Positions 34,009-44,595 of a stretch of DNA of 59,076 nt are shown in pieces (the stretch's first letter is position 1; each line of letters opens with the position of its first letter). The notes below the pieces were generated by a model. It was not told where the DNA came from. It ran no database searches and saw only the letters and a program-made list of their open reading frames with translations. The position numbers and the translations under genes are program-made. This DNA is from Thermoanaerobacterium saccharolyticum (GTDB lineage: Bacteria; Bacillota; Thermoanaerobacteria; Thermoanaerobacterales; Thermoanaerobacteraceae). The stretch spans positions 1 through 59,076 of the forward strand of contig NZ_BBKT01000031.1 in the NCBI RefSeq assembly GCF_000747665.1, written 5' to 3'.

Positions 34009-34731
34009 TTAAAGTGGTGACTTTTCAATTAATTTTGGCTTTCTCGGGTATTTATCGTCAGTAGCACTCAACTTCTTTATTAAGACAAGTTTGTGATGAA
34101 TATCAGTGTAAGGTAATGTAACGTCAATGACATTTTCTATCTGACACCTTAAAACATCCAGAGCATTTTGCGATGCATTTATTTCTTCATCTGCATTAGA
34201 CCCCTTATACGCTATCAAATATCCATCAACCTTTGTAAAAGGTATGCAATACTCTATTAGCACATTTAGCTGTGCAACAGCCCTCGATAATGAGATGTCG
34301 TATTTTTCGCGGAAATCACCATCTTTGCCTAAGTCTTCCGCTCTACCATGAATGATTTCCACATCATTTAAATTAAGATGGCTGGCCAATTCGCTTAAAA
34401 ATACGGTCCTTTTCTTTAAAGAATCGACTATAGTAAGCTTCAATGATGGAAATAAAATCTTAAGAGGCACCGATGGAAAGCCAGCACCTGCGCCTACGTC
34501 AATTATCCTTTCAGTGCCTTTTATTACATTGCATTTTAATGCAGTTAAGCTGTCTAAAAAGTGCTTAATGATGATCTCCCTTTCTTCTGTAATGGCCGTT
34601 AAATTCATTTTCTCATTCCACTTTAAAAGGAGATCATTGTACTTTAAAAATTGTTCCACATGGAACATATTGAGTTCTATCCCTAAATCATTAGCACCGC
34701 TTATAAGTATATCAATGTATTCTCTGTTCAT
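34009..34731 (-). CDS. rsmG: 16S rRNA (guanine-N7) methyltransferase RsmG
   Basis: The protein is 240 residues. The SAM-binding loop is IIDVGAGAGFPSVPLKILFP, with NLTAITEEREIIIKHFLDSL and SRAVAQLNVLIEYC. It methylates G527 of 16S rRNA (E. coli numbering). It follows mnmG by 4 bp. A parS site lies inside the coding sequence. Confidence 0.95.
   Translation of the reverse strand: MNREYIDILISGANDLGIELNMFHVEQFLKYNDLLLKWNEKMNLTAITEEREIIIKHFLDSLTALKCNVIKGTERIIDVGAGAGFPSVPLKILFPSLKLTIVDSLKKRTVFLSELASHLNLNDVEIIHGRAEDLGKDGDFREKYDISLSRAVAQLNVLIEYCIPFTKVDGYLIAYKGSNADEEINASQNALDVLRCQIENVIDVTLPYTDIHHKLVLIKKLSATDDKYPRKPKLIEKSPL
34662..34677. promoter_or_regulatory. parS site within rsmG
   Basis: TGTTCCACATGGAACA is the exact reverse complement of the site at 32585-32600. 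Origin-proximal parS sites commonly lie in and around soj-noc-rsmG. Confidence 0.75.
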
Positions 34732-34735
34732 ATGC

Positions 34736-36607
34736 CTATCTCCTCGACTGCAAATAAATTAATATAACAGAAATGTCTGCTGGTGAAACGCCGGAGATCC
34801 TTGATGCCTGACCGACAGATGTAGGCATGATGCTTTTCAATTTTTGTCTTGCTTCAATGCTTATCCCTTTTATATCATCGTAATTTATCCAAGATGGAAT
34901 CTTCTTATTCTCCAACGCTTTAAACTTTTCTACTTGCTCCATTTGCTTCTTTATATAACCTTCATACTTTATATTTATATCGATCTGAAAAGCCACATCA
35001 TCTCTAATGTCATCCGGCCTGCCTGAATCAATCACCTTCGATGAAACATAATCTATCTCAGGCCTTTTAAGCAAATCGTACATGGTTATTCCTGTGACGA
35101 TAGGTGAACTTCCCTTTGACTTTAAATATTCATTGACATCGTGGCTTGGCGTTATCATGGTGTTTTTCAATCTTTCCATCTCTTTCTCGTACTGCGCTTT
35201 TTTCATTAAAAATCTATTGTATCTTTCATCATCGACTAATCCTATCTGCCTTCCTTTTTCGGTTAATCGAAAATCAGCATTGTCCTGCCGTAAAATAAGC
35301 CTGTACTCCGCTCTTGACGTCAACATCCTGTATGGCTCATTTGTTCCTTTTGTTACAAGATCATCGATCAATACACCTATATACGCTTCAGATCTATCCA
35401 AAATAAATGGCTCTCTGTTGTAATACTTCATAGCAGCATTTATACCTGCCATAAGCCCTTGTGCAGCAGCTTCCTCATATCCAGACGTGCCGTTTACTTG
35501 ACCTGCAAAAAATAGCCCTGATATTGTCTTTAACTCCAAAGACTGTTTTAACTGAGTGGGATCTATGCAGTCGTACTCAATAGCATATCCCGGCCTCATC
35601 ACTTTGACATTCTCTAACCCCTTAATTGTCCTTAAAAATTCTATCTGGACATCTTCAGGCATGCTTGATGACATGCCTTGCACGTACATTTCATTTGTGT
35701 CCCTTCCCTCTGGCTCTATAAAAAGCTGATGCCTCAACTTATCAGGAAACTTGACCACCTTATCTTCAATAGATGGACAATACCTTGGTCCAACACCTTT
35801 AATTTCACCACTGTAAAGAGGAGATCTATCTATATTTCTCATTATCACTTCATGGGTTTTCTCGTTTGTATATGTAAGCCAGCATGGAATCTGTTCAACA
35901 TTTATCTCGTCGTGCATGTATGAAAAAGGCGTTATCTTGTCATCGCCAGGCTGTATCTCCATCGCATCAAAATTTATAGACTTTTTATCAACTCTCGCTG
36001 GCGTACCCGTCTTAAACCTCATCAGTCTTATGTTAAGCCTCTCAAAGCACTTAGAAAGCTCATTGGCTGGAAATAATCCGTTTGGTCCACCGCTGTAGCT
36101 TACATCACCTATGATTATCCTACCTCTTAAATAAGTACCAGTCGTAACAATGCAAGATTTGCAAAGATACCTTGCACCTGTCTTTGTAATGACACTTTTG
36201 ACTTGTCCATCTTCAACCTCTATATCGACGACTTCTGCCTGCTTGATGTCTAAATTTTCTTGCTTTTCCAGCGTATACTTCATGTTGAATTGATACCTTT
36301 TTTTGTCCGACTGAGCCCTCAAAGCTCTTACTGCAGGACCTTTACTGGTATTTAAAGTCCTCTCCTGTATTAATGTCAAATCCGTGTTTATAGCCATCTG
36401 TCCACCAAGTGCATCAATCTCTCTAACAAGGTTAGTCTTAGCCGGTCCGCCTATGGCAGGATTACATGGCATCAAAGCGATAGAATCTAAATTTATGGCA
36501 AAAGCGACTGTCTTTAATCCAAGCCGTGCAGTGGCTAAAGCCGCTTCACATCCAGCATGTCCTAAACCTATTACAGCTACGTCATATACACCAGCATTGT
36601 ATATCAT
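34736..36607 (-). CDS. mnmG: tRNA uridine-5-carboxymethylaminomethyl modification enzyme MnmG
   Basis: A 623-residue FAD enzyme that, with MnmE, modifies the wobble uridine of certain tRNAs. The FAD fold is [19 protein letters not shown]. Other signatures are [35 protein letters not shown] and [19 protein letters not shown], with a C-terminal helical tRNA/MnmE-binding domain. Length is normal. It is 8 bp after mnmE. Confidence 0.97.
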   Translation of the reverse strand: MIYNAGVYDVAVIGLGHAGCEAALATARLGLKTVAFAINLDSIALMPCNPAIGGPAKTNLVREIDALGGQMAINTDLTLIQERTLNTSKGPAVRALRAQSDKKRYQFNMKYTLEKQENLDIKQAEVVDIEVEDGQVKSVITKTGARYLCKSCIVTTGTYLRGRIIIGDVSYSGGPNGLFPANELSKCFERLNIRLMRFKTGTPARVDKKSINFDAMEIQPGDDKITPFSYMHDEINVEQIPCWLTYTNEKTHEVIMRNIDRSPLYSGEIKGVGPRYCPSIEDKVVKFPDKLRHQLFIEPEGRDTNEMYVQGMSSSMPEDVQIEFLRTIKGLENVKVMRPGYAIEYDCIDPTQLKQSLELKTISGLFFAGQVNGTSGYEEAAAQGLMAGINAAMKYYNREPFILDRSEAYIGVLIDDLVTKGTNEPYRMLTSRAEYRLILRQDNADFRLTEKGRQIGLVDDERYNRFLMKKAQYEKEMERLKNTMITPSHDVNEYLKSKGSSPIVTGITMYDLLKRPEIDYVSSKVIDSGRPDDIRDDVAFQIDINIKYEGYIKKQMEQVEKFKALENKKIPSWINYDDIKGISIEARQKLKSIMPTSVGQASRISGVSPADISVILIYLQSRR

Positions 36608-36615
36608 TCAACCAC

Positions 36616-37992
36616 CTACTTTCCAACACAAAATCTTTCAAATATTTCATTGATTAAATCTTCATTTGCAGTTTCACCGGTTATCAAGCCTAAGTGATCT
36701 ATCGCAGAGTTTAAATCGATAGATACAAAATCTTCCGTCAAACCGCTTTCTATCGTATTAAGGCATGACATCAAACTGTCTTTAGCTTTAATCAGTGCAT
36801 CCTTGTGTCGCATGTTTGTCAGAAGAAATTCGTCGTGTGACAAACCATCAGACAAGACCATATTGTATACAGTATTTTCTAATGTTTCTAACCCCTCTTT
36901 TGTGACAGACGACAATCTTACATACCTTCCACCCGATAACTTATCAACTTCATCTATATCAATTGCAGAAGGCAGATCGATCTTATTCAAAATATACAAA
37001 ACTTTCTTGTTTTCAATCAATTTAAGTATCTCATAGTCATCTTTTTCTATAGGCCGTGAATTATCAAAGACGAATATTATCAAATCAGCTTTGTCTATGG
37101 CTTCTCTGCTTCTTTCGACTCCAATTTTCTCCACGATCTCATCAGTCTGCCTTATGCCTGCTGTATCTATGAGATTTATAGGTATGCCTTTTATGCTTAA
37201 ATGTTCTTCAATGATGTCCCGCGTTGTACCAGGCACATCTGTCACAATGGCTCTATTTTCATTTAACAGTGCATTTAAAAGCGAAGATTTGCCTACATTA
37301 GGCTTCCCAATTATCGCTGTGTTAAGCCCTTCTCTTACAATCCTTCCCTTTTCAGATGTTTTAAGTATCTCATCAATTTCTCTGATAGAATTGTTAATGC
37401 CGTCTATAAGCTCACCATCATTAAGTAACTCCACATCTTCCTCAGGAAAATCCATAAGGGCAAATATATGAGCAATAAGTGCCACAAGGTCATTCTTTAT
37501 CTTTGTGATCTTTTCTTTGACGCTTCCATTAAGCTGCATCAAAGCGTATTTATTAGACAGATCTGTCTTAGACGTGATTATGTCTATGACAGCTTCCGCC
37601 TGAGATATATCCAATCTTCCATTTAAAAAAGCCCTTTTTGTAAATTCGCCAGGCTCAGCAAGCCTTGCACCATTTTTAAGTACAAGCTCCAAAATTCTTT
37701 TAGAAGGAATATAGCCGCCGTGGCAATTTATCTCTACCACATCTTCCTTTGTGTAAGTATGAGGGCTTTTCATGACATTTACCAAAACTTCATCGTATAT
37801 CTCATCATTTTCCGCATCGTAAATAAAACCGTAATGAACCGTATGACTCTTAACATTCCTCAAATCCACGTTTCGCTTGGATTTAAAGATACCAGAAACA
37901 ATTTTTATCGCATCACTGCCACTTATCCTTATGATGGAAATACCACCTTCACCTATTGGAGTCGAAATTGCAGCAATAGTATCTTCTATCAC
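36616..37992 (-). CDS. mnmE: tRNA modification GTPase MnmE
   Basis: The protein is 458 residues. The N-terminal tetrahydrofolate-binding domain is [21 protein letters not shown] helical domain holds an inserted GTPase with P-loop [15 protein letters not shown], switch [21 protein letters not shown] and NKIDLP. The catalytic C-terminus is [11 protein letters not shown] 37992 is chosen because GGTGG lies just upstream and it gives the usual short N-terminus; TTG 38004 is the alternative. Confidence 0.96.
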   Translation of the reverse strand: MIEDTIAAISTPIGEGGISIIRISGSDAIKIVSGIFKSKRNVDLRNVKSHTVHYGFIYDAENDEIYDEVLVNVMKSPHTYTKEDVVEINCHGGYIPSKRILELVLKNGARLAEPGEFTKRAFLNGRLDISQAEAVIDIITSKTDLSNKYALMQLNGSVKEKITKIKNDLVALIAHIFALMDFPEEDVELLNDGELIDGINNSIREIDEILKTSEKGRIVREGLNTAIIGKPNVGKSSLLNALLNENRAIVTDVPGTTRDIIEEHLSIKGIPINLIDTAGIRQTDEIVEKIGVERSREAIDKADLIIFVFDNSRPIEKDDYEILKLIENKKVLYILNKIDLPSAIDIDEVDKLSGGRYVRLSSVTKEGLETLENTVYNMVLSDGLSHDEFLLTNMRHKDALIKAKDSLMSCLNTIESGLTEDFVSIDLNSAIDHLGLITGETANEDLINEIFERFCVGK

Positions 37993-38069
37993 GTTAACCA
38001 CCAAACTTTCAGATCTTTAGTATGATAATATAACACCAAATATTATTTTACAATAAGGTAAAAGAAAAA

Positions 38070-38085
38070 ATACCCTTTTGGGTAT
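38070..38085 (-). terminator. Terminator after jag
   Basis: ATACCC/GGGTAT with a 4-nt loop and a run of T on the minus strand, 3 bp past the jag stop. Confidence 0.7.
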
Positions 38086-38088
38086 CCG

Positions 38089-38709
38089 CTACTTTAAAGA
38101 TATCGTCACTCTCCTATTCGGTTCTTCGCCTTCGCTAAATGTCTCTATGTCGGGATCGTCTTGCAAAGCCAAGTGAATTATTCTCCTCTCATTTGCGTTC
38201 ATAGGTTCTAATGTAATGCTTCTTTGTTCCTGCTTTACCTTTCTGGCAATCTTGTTTGCCAAGTTTATAAGTATCTTCTCTCTCTTTTCACGATAATTTT
38301 CCGCATCCAATAAAACCTTTTTGTGTATGCCTTCCACATTGTTTTTATTTGCCACCAAAGATACGAGGTACTGCAGTGAATCTAACGTCTCACCTCTATA
38401 ACCTATCAGCAATCCAACACCTTTTCCCTTTAAATTCACCAATATCGTATTATCTTTTTCACCAATATCGTATGCAACATCTATGCCCATAAAGCTTATC
38501 AATCCATCCAAAAACCTTTTGATATTTTCTTTGAAGACATCTTTGACTATTATCTTAACTATCGCCTGTTTGCCTAATAAACCCAGAAATCCTTTACTGC
38601 CTTCGTCTATTACTTCTATGTCTACTAAATCCCTCGTTATACCTAACTCCGAAAGTCCAGCATTGACAGCCTCATCAACTGTCTTTCCTGTTTTTATTAT
38701 TTCCCTCAT
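38089..38709 (-). CDS. jag: RNA-binding protein Jag/KhpB (SpoIIIJ-associated)
   Basis: The protein is 206 residues. The Jag-N domain is REIIKTGKTVDEAVNAGLSE, the KH domain is GYRGETLDSLQYLVSLV, and the R3H domain is MNANERRIIHLALQDDPD. It binds RNA, with proposed roles in envelope or sporulation control. Its 5' end overlaps the yidC 3' end by 35 bases, so synthesis is coupled. Confidence 0.95.
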   Translation of the reverse strand: MREIIKTGKTVDEAVNAGLSELGITRDLVDIEVIDEGSKGFLGLLGKQAIVKIIVKDVFKENIKRFLDGLISFMGIDVAYDIGEKDNTILVNLKGKGVGLLIGYRGETLDSLQYLVSLVANKNNVEGIHKKVLLDAENYREKREKILINLANKIARKVKQEQRSITLEPMNANERRIIHLALQDDPDIETFSEGEEPNRRVTISLK

Positions 38710-39331
38710 TTGAAGACTCTCCCTTCATTGGTTCGGTAGGTCTTAAAAAGATGTACTGCTGCACAATCTGAAAGATATTGCTGGTAACCCAATATATACC
38801 CACACCAGCAGGCAGTGAAACAGTTATCCATATCATAAAAGCAGACATTACGAGATTCATCGACTTCTGATTATTGTCTGTCTGTATCATCGCAGAGGAA
38901 ATATATGTAGTCACGCCAGACAATAGTGGCAATATATAATAAGGATCTCTTGCAGCTAAACTTTTAAGCCATAAAAACGAAGCCGTGCTAAATGCGGGAT
39001 AACTTCTAAGCATAGCAAAAAGCGGCCAAAGTATTATAAGAGGCAACAACATCGGCAGACAACCGCTCATAGGATTTACATTTTTTTCTTTATAAAGCTT
39101 CATCATCTCTTCGTTCATCTTCTGAGGATCTTTAGCGTATTTCTTCTTGATTTCTTCAACTAAAGGGCTAATCTCCTTCATCTTCCTCATTGTCCCCATC
39201 TGCTGGACATAAAAAGGCAAAAGGACAACCCTTATGAGAATCGTAAATATGATTATGGCTACACCATAATTTCCAACAAAATCGTATATAAATTTTAATA
39301 ACTGGCCAAGGTACATACCAATTGATGCCAT
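38675..39331 (-). CDS. yidC: Membrane protein insertase YidC/SpoIIIJ
   Basis: A 218-residue insertase with five membrane spans: GVAIIIFTILIRVVLLPFYV, SGCLPMLLPLIILWPLFAML, and others ending IYWVTSNIFQIVQQYIF. The hydrophilic-groove Arg is in the first span. The N-terminus has no lipobox, unlike Bacillus SpoIIIJ. It is in the rpmH-rnpA-yidD-yidC-jag run. Confidence 0.95.
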   Translation of the reverse strand: MASIGMYLGQLLKFIYDFVGNYGVAIIIFTILIRVVLLPFYVQQMGTMRKMKEISPLVEEIKKKYAKDPQKMNEEMMKLYKEKNVNPMSGCLPMLLPLIILWPLFAMLRSYPAFSTASFLWLKSLAARDPYYILPLLSGVTTYISSAMIQTDNNQKSMNLVMSAFMIWITVSLPAGVGIYWVTSNIFQIVQQYIFLRPTEPMKGESSNEGNNKNRKDS

Positions 39332-39345
39332 TTTAAACCTCCTAG

Positions 39346-39555
39346 CTATTTTACAGGATCATATCCGCCTGGATTAAAGGGATTACACCTTAATATCCTC
39401 CACAAAGCCATAATTCCACCCTTTAAAATGCCATACTTCATGATGGCATCGATAGCGTATTGAGAACAAGTAGGGTAAAACCTGCAAGACTTTGGCTTCA
39501 TGGGAGATATGAATTTTTGGTAAAACTTTATTAAATATATAAAAATGTACTTCAT
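39346..39555 (-). CDS. yidD: Membrane protein insertion efficiency factor YidD
   Basis: A 69-residue protein with an N-terminal amphipathic helix ([16 protein letters not shown]) followed by [20 protein letters not shown] and [13 protein letters not shown]. The Cys residues are conserved in the family. Its start overlaps the rnpA stop by 4 bases. Confidence 0.95.
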   Translation of the reverse strand: MKYIFIYLIKFYQKFISPMKPKSCRFYPTCSQYAIDAIMKYGILKGGIMALWRILRCNPFNPGGYDPVK

Positions 39556-39890
39556 TTATCATTCACCATATAAAGAGAAGATTTCTTAAGAAGCCTTCTC
39601 ATAGCATTTCCCAACGTGTAAAAATCTGACTCTATGATTTTATTTCTGGCAATAAAAATAATGTCATATCCTTTTTTCAAATCACTATCTAACAACCTGA
39701 AATTTTCATACAACAATCTCTTATAGCGATTTCTAACTACACTCTTACCTACTTTTTTACTTATAGAAAAACCGACTCTATTGACATCCGTACCATTTTC
39801 TAAAAAATACATGACGATGTACTGATTAGAAACAGATTTTCCATATTTATATACATTCTTAAAATCCCTGCTGCGTTTCATCTTTATCAT
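39552..39890 (-). CDS. rnpA: Ribonuclease P protein component
   Basis: A 112-residue basic protein, [18 protein letters not shown], with [20 protein letters not shown] and [11 protein letters not shown]; the RNR motif contacts the RNase P RNA. The start is taken at ATG 39890. ATG 39881 is also possible, and the nearest GGAGG lies about 14 nt upstream of the first. It precedes yidD as usual. Confidence 0.94.
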   Translation of the reverse strand: MIKMKRSRDFKNVYKYGKSVSNQYIVMYFLENGTDVNRVGFSISKKVGKSVVRNRYKRLLYENFRLLDSDLKKGYDIIFIARNKIIESDFYTLGNAMRRLLKKSSLYMVNDK

Positions 39891-39940
39891 ATCATATATA
39901 TTAAACCTCCGATTGCAAAAAAGGCCCATTAAGGCCTTCC

Positions 39941-40075
39941 TTATGCTGTCAACCTATGTCTACCTTTTCTCCTTCTTCTTCTTAAAACATCACGACCATC
40001 TTTCGTAGACATCCTTTTTCTAAATCCATGTTCTTTTTTCCTGTGCCTTACTTTCGGCTGATGTGTACGTAACAC
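39941..40075 (-). CDS. rpmH: 50S ribosomal protein L34
   Basis: A 44-residue protein, [20 protein letters not shown], ending [13 protein letters not shown]. The start is GTG 40075, seven bases after AGGAGG. It is the first gene of the leftward operon from the origin. Confidence 0.97.
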   Translation of the reverse strand: MLRTHQPKVRHRKKEHGFRKRMSTKDGRDVLRRRRRKGRHRLTA

Positions 40076-40111
40076 TACTACACCTCCTAAAACCATAAAA
40101 ATGCTAATAAG

Positions 40112-40140
40112 ATTATATCGTTTATTTATTTGCATGTCAA
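40112..40140 (-). promoter_or_regulatory. rpmH promoter
   Basis: Perfect TTGACA (40135-40140) and TATAAT (40112-40117) with 17 bp between, on the minus strand. This strong promoter drives the rpmH-rnpA-yidD-yidC-jag operon. Confidence 0.85.
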
Positions 40141-40566
40141 TAAATTAATCCACTAATGTTATTAACATATTAAAAAGTTTTATTCAGCGGCTGTTAATAA
40201 TTTTTATTTTTTTATTGATAATGTGTTAATATTTTGGTATCATATAATCGAAGTTGTTAATAAGTTTTAAAAAGTTATCAGCACGTATCTTAGTTATTCA
40301 CAGGTTGTGCATAAATCTGTGAATAACTTGTTATTATTTTGATTTATTTTTTATACATTGATTTTATAATATAGGTTTTTAAGCCTTTTTAAATACATTT
40401 TTATCAAGTAAAAATTTATCAACAGTATTTTTATATCTTTTAAAACAATGTTATATTGTTGATATTTTTTTGTCCTTTTAACAAAATTTATTAACAACTT
40501 GCCGATATACACATGTGAAATTTATTTTTTATCAACAGCTTGTTTATATTTGTAGGAGGTCACAAA
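40141..40566 (+). other. oriC: oriC, upstream DnaA-box cluster (incA/B-like) before dnaA
   Basis: This 426-bp AT-rich gap has no ORF. DnaA-box-like 9-mers are TTATCAGCA (40275-40283), TTATTCACA (40294-40302), its inverse TGTGAATAA (40318-40326), and TTATCAACA at 40416-40424 and 40529-40537. The TTATTCACA inverted pair is 15 bp apart. TATAAT (40243-40248) could serve the dnaA promoter, but no convincing -35 is present. The last box lies directly in front of the dnaA ribosome site, consistent with autoregulation. Confidence 0.8.
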
Positions 40567-41898
40567 ATGTATGACGATTGTTACTCACTTTGGGATGCAA
40601 TATTTGAAAAATTAAAAAGCGAATTGACATCCACCAGTTATACTACATGGCTTGTCCATTTAAAACCTGTAGCATTATTAGATGACATACTCGTGCTATC
40701 AGCAGTAAATGTATTTACAAAAAATATCATAAACGGAAGGTATTTGAATGTAATATACGATGCAGCAAAATCAATAACAAACAAAAACATAGAAATAAAG
40801 ATAGTATCTGAAGATGAGGAAGAGTACAGAAAAATAAAAGAAACCGTTCAATTTAAAAGTGAAAAGGACAAGTCTGTTTCCAACATGTTAAATCCAAAGT
40901 ATACATTTGATACATTCGTAGTAGGAAACAGCAACAAACTGGCACATGCTGCATGTTTGGCCGTAGCACAATCACCTGCAAGAGCGTACAATCCTCTATT
41001 TATATATGGAGGTGTGGGCTTGGGCAAAACCCATTTAATGCACGCTATAGGTCATTTTGTTCTGGAACACAACAGCAATACAAAGATAATGTACGTTACA
41101 TCAGAGACATTTACAAACGAGCTGGTTAACTCTATAAAAGACGACAAAAACGAAGAATTCAGGAATAAATACAGAAGCATAGACATACTTTTAATAGACG
41201 ACATACAATTTATAGCAAAAAAAGAAAGGACACAGGAGGAATTTTTCCATACATTCAACACACTGTACGAAGCAAATAAACAGATAATAGTTTCCAGCGA
41301 TAGACCTCCTAAAGAGATACCAACGCTGGAAGACAGACTTAGATCCAGGTTTGAATGGGGCCTTATAGCGGACATACAGCCACCAGATTTCGAAACGAGA
41401 ATTGCAATCTTAAAGAAAAAAGCGCAAAACGAAAACTTGAATATACCAGACGATGTGCTTATATACATTGCAGAAAAAATACCTTCAAATATAAGAGAAT
41501 TAGAAGGTGCCTTAATAAGAATCGTGGCTTTTTCATCTCTTACAAAGGCAAACATAGATCTTGACCTGGCAAAAGATGCATTAAAAGACATAATATCCAA
41601 CAAAGTCAGAAAAATAACAGTTAAGCTTATACAGGAAGAGGTATGCAAGTATTACAACATAAAATATGAAGATTTCATATCGAAAAAGAGAACTAAGACG
41701 ATAGCTTTTCCAAGGCAAATTGCTATGTACTTAGCCCGGGAAATGACAGATTTATCATTGCCTAAAATAGGTGAGGAATTTGGAAAGGACCACACTACAG
41801 TTATACATGCCTACGATAAAATATCAAACGACATAAAAGAAGACGAATCTTTAAATAAACAAATTGAGGAGCTTAAAAAGCGAATAAAAGGTTTTTAA
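40567..41898 (+). CDS. dnaA: Chromosomal replication initiator DnaA
   Basis: The protein is 443 residues. Domain I is [18 protein letters not shown], and domain III is an AAA+ ATPase with Walker [16 protein letters not shown], Walker [14 protein letters not shown] and the arginine-finger region [10 protein letters not shown]. Domain IV carries the DnaA signature helix-turn-helix [23 protein letters not shown] 40567 lies 8 bases after TAGGAGGT; the in-frame TTG at 40540 is not favoured. It is flanked on both sides by origin sequence. Confidence 0.98.
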   Translation: MYDDCYSLWDAIFEKLKSELTSTSYTTWLVHLKPVALLDDILVLSAVNVFTKNIINGRYLNVIYDAAKSITNKNIEIKIVSEDEEEYRKIKETVQFKSEKDKSVSNMLNPKYTFDTFVVGNSNKLAHAACLAVAQSPARAYNPLFIYGGVGLGKTHLMHAIGHFVLEHNSNTKIMYVTSETFTNELVNSIKDDKNEEFRNKYRSIDILLIDDIQFIAKKERTQEEFFHTFNTLYEANKQIIVSSDRPPKEIPTLEDRLRSRFEWGLIADIQPPDFETRIAILKKKAQNENLNIPDDVLIYIAEKIPSNIRELEGALIRIVAFSSLTKANIDLDLAKDALKDIISNKVRKITVKLIQEEVCKYYNIKYEDFISKKRTKTIAFPRQIAMYLAREMTDLSLPKIGEEFGKDHTTVIHAYDKISNDIKEDESLNKQIEELKKRIKGF

Positions 41899-42121
41899 CA
41901 TATTCACATTGATAAACTGTTGATAACATCGATTTTTTAGAGCTTGTTGATATTGTCGATATCTTTTTAAAAATATTTATAAGTTATCAACAGCGTAAAG
42001 ATTAGCCTTTATGCTGATTAAAAAAGTTTTTAACATATTAACAAGCTCTATTATTACTACTACTATTATTTAATTATATTCTTATTTTTTTTTAAATATA
42101 CCTAAAAGGAGAGAAATGTCT
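41899..42121 (+). other. oriC: oriC, downstream DnaA boxes and unwinding region between dnaA and dnaN
   Basis: DnaA-box-like sites are TGTTGATAA (41918-41926, reverse), TGTTGATAT (41945-41953, reverse) and TTATCAACA (41984-41992). They are followed by a DnaA-trio tract (42048-42068) and an almost pure AT stretch (42069-42100). The order boxes, trios, AT-rich segment mirrors the Bacillus subtilis basal unwinding system, so melting probably starts here. Confidence 0.82.
42048..42068 (-). promoter_or_regulatory. DnaA-trio element
   Basis: On the minus strand the sequence is seven consecutive TAR triplets (TAA TAG TAG TAG TAA TAA TAG), equal to the 3'-RAT-5' DnaA-trio pattern that lets DnaA load on single-stranded DNA. 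Confidence 0.75.
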
Positions 42122-43235
42122 ATGAAATTTTCTTGCGATAAAATTTCATTATCAAATGCAGTAAATAAAGTCATAAAAGGGGTAACTACCCGTACCACCC
42201 TCCCTATACTTCAAGGTATTCTTCTTAAATCAGAAGATGATAAGATAATCATGTATACAACAGATATGGAAATAGGAATTCAATGCAGTTTTGATGCATT
42301 TATCATTGAAAGGGGAAGCATAGTTGTATCATCTAAGGTTTTCTCAGACCTTGTAAGGAAGCTTCCAGATGATACCGTTTTTTTTGAATCTGACGAAAAC
42401 AATACAGTAAATATAAGATGTGGTTTATCTGAATTTTCTATATCAGGGAATTCATCGGAAGAATTCCCTGATATACCAGATGTAATAAAAGATGTAACTT
42501 TAACATTAAAACAGAAAATCTTAAAAGAAATGATAAAGATGACTTCATTTAGCGTCGCTCAAGATATGACGAGGCCGATTTTGACGGGTATACTTATGGA
42601 AGTAAGTAAAAATATTATAAATATGGTAGCTCTTGACGGATATCGAATGGCCATAAAAAAAATACGCTTCAGAAGAACTTTTAACAAAAAATTTAGACGA
42701 TTTTAGCGTTGTCATACCTGGTACTACAGCTAATGAGCTTTTAAGAGTAATGGAAGATAGCGATGATGATGTATCTATATCTTTTACAGGAAATCAGATT
42801 TTGTTCGAATTTGATGGTACAAAGGTTATATCGAAACTTTTAGATGGGAATTATATGAATTATAAGGCGGTAATACCTAAGGATTTTAAGTCTGTAGTTA
42901 TTGTAGATAAAGATGATTTAATAGGTGCTATAGATAGAGCGTCATTGTTGGCTTCAAATAAAAGCAATTTAATTAAATTTACTTTTAACGAAAGGGAACT
43001 TGTAATATCATCAAATTCTGAAAAGGGAAAGATGTCGGAAAGGCTTAACATAGAGATTGAAGGCAACCTTATTGAGATAGCTTTTAACTCCAGGTACCTT
43101 TTAGAAGCACTTAGAGTCATCGATTCTGAAAAAATAAAGATAAGCATGATAAACAGTATAAACCCTATTATAATAACACCGATAGAAAATGATGACTACT
43201 TATACATGGTACTGCCTGTAAAATTAAATGATTAG
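42122..43235 (+). CDS. dnaN: DNA polymerase III beta sliding clamp, frameshifted by +1 A
   Basis: The ring clamp for Pol III. The first part (MKFSCDKISLSNAVNKVIKG through MVALDGYRMAIKK) and second part (DDFSVVIPGTTANELLRVME through YLYMVLPVKL) lie in different frames. The break is at an A8 tract, 42655-42662. With seven A's the junction reads AIKKYASEELLTKNLDDF and the product is a normal 370 residues. As written the chain ends after about 195 residues, which could not form a clamp. ATG 42122 is preferred over 42116: GGAGAG is 8 nt from the former but only 2 from the latter. The gene is essential in every studied bacterium. Confidence 0.95.
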
Positions 43236-43250
43236 TCGAAAGGGTTTGGT

Positions 43251-43460
43251 ATGATGGAAGAAGTAAAGATAAGCACTGAATATATTACGCTTGATCAATT
43301 TTTAAAGTATGTAGGCATAGCAGAAACTGGCGGTAAAGGTAAACAGATGATACTGGACGGCCTTGTAAGAGTGAATGGAAATATTGAGCTTAAAAGAGGG
43401 AAAAAGTTATATAGAGGCGATACGGTATCAGTAAATGACCGTCACTTTGTGATTATTTAA
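43251..43460 (+). CDS. yaaA: S4-domain RNA-binding protein YaaA
   Basis: A 69-residue protein; the S4 domain is ITLDQFLKYVGIAETGGKGK then MILDGLVRVNGNIELKRGKK. The family sits between dnaN and recF and is implicated in ribosome assembly. Spacing on both sides is short, so it belongs to the dnaN-recF transcript. Confidence 0.92.
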   Translation: MMEEVKISTEYITLDQFLKYVGIAETGGKGKQMILDGLVRVNGNIELKRGKKLYRGDTVSVNDRHFVII

Positions 43461-43495
43461 AGTACAGCTTTACTGTACGAAAGGATAAGGAATGA

Positions 43496-44585
43496 ATGTA
43501 TCTAAAAGAGCTTACAATTGACAATTTTAAAAATTTAAAGCATCAGAAGGTTACATTTTCTGCTGGCACAAATGTAATATATGGTTCAAACGCACAAGGG
43601 AAAAGCAATCTTTTAGAATGCATAAGGTTATTAAGCATCGGAAAGTCCTTTAGAAATAGCAAAAATAAGGACATGGTGTGTTTTGACGGCGATTATTATT
43701 ATATAAAAGGCATTTTCGATGTAGATGGTGAAGAAATAACAGTCGAGACAGGGTATAAGTTAAATCAAAACCGATTTTTTAAGGTAAATAACAATAAGAT
43801 AAAGAATATTTCTGAGTTAATCGGCATTATACTTACTACAATTTTTTCTCCAGATGACCTAAATATTGTAAAAGGCAGTCCTTCATCAAGAAGGCGATAC
43901 ATCGATGCATCTATTTCAATGATCAAGAGAAACTATCTTTACGACATAATACAGTACAACAAAGTTTTAGCAAACAGAAACAAGATTTTAAAGGATGTAA
44001 AATTCAAAAAGGAAAGTGCAAGGCTTTTGGAAATTATGGATGAGCAGCTTTCATTTTTTGGTTCAAAGATTATCATGTACAGAAGACAGTACATCAGTAA
44101 TATTAACTTGATTATAAAGAAGATAGTTCAGGATATTTCAAGCGAAAAAGTTGATTTAAACTATTGGAACAATGTATCAGACGAGGCCGACGATATTAAG
44201 GCTATTAAGGATTTATTTTTAAATAAGTTGATTTCAAATAGGGATGTGGATATAAGGTACGGTGATACTAAGTACGGTCCTCACAGAGATGATGTGAAAA
44301 TATCAATAAATGGTCATGATTCCAGAATATTTGCTTCGCAAGGGCAGCAAAGAACGATAGCATTGTGTCTTAAATTAGCAGAGTACGAAATAATAAAATC
44401 AGAAAACGGCGAAAGTCCAATACTTTTGCTTGATGATGTCATGTCAGAATTAGATGAAAATAGAAGAAATTATATTTTAAATAAAGTCACGGGATGTCAG
44501 ACTTTTATAACACATACAGAAAAAAAAAGATGTAAAAGGCGATAAATACTTTTTGATTTCTAATGGTTTAATTATATCTGATTAA
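43496..44585 (+). CDS. recF: DNA replication/repair protein RecF, 3' end frameshifted by +1 A
   Basis: An SMC-like ATPase for loading RecA at gaps: Walker A VIYGSNAQGKSNLLECIRLL, signature ASQGQQRTIALCLKLAE, Walker B PILLLDDVMSELD, then TFITHTEKK. The original frame ends at 44545 after CKRR. A9 at 44520-44528 should be A8: the restored tail is DVKGDKYFLISNGLIISD with stop at 44585, the usual RecF ending, total 362 residues. Only the last 18 or so residues are affected, so the broken form might still fold. Confidence 0.93.
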
Positions 44586-44595
44586 GGAGGAAATT

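Noticed and set aside
41052-41648. 198-residue frame antisense to dnaA
   Set aside because: Shadow of a highly conserved gene; composition is that of a complementary-strand artefact.
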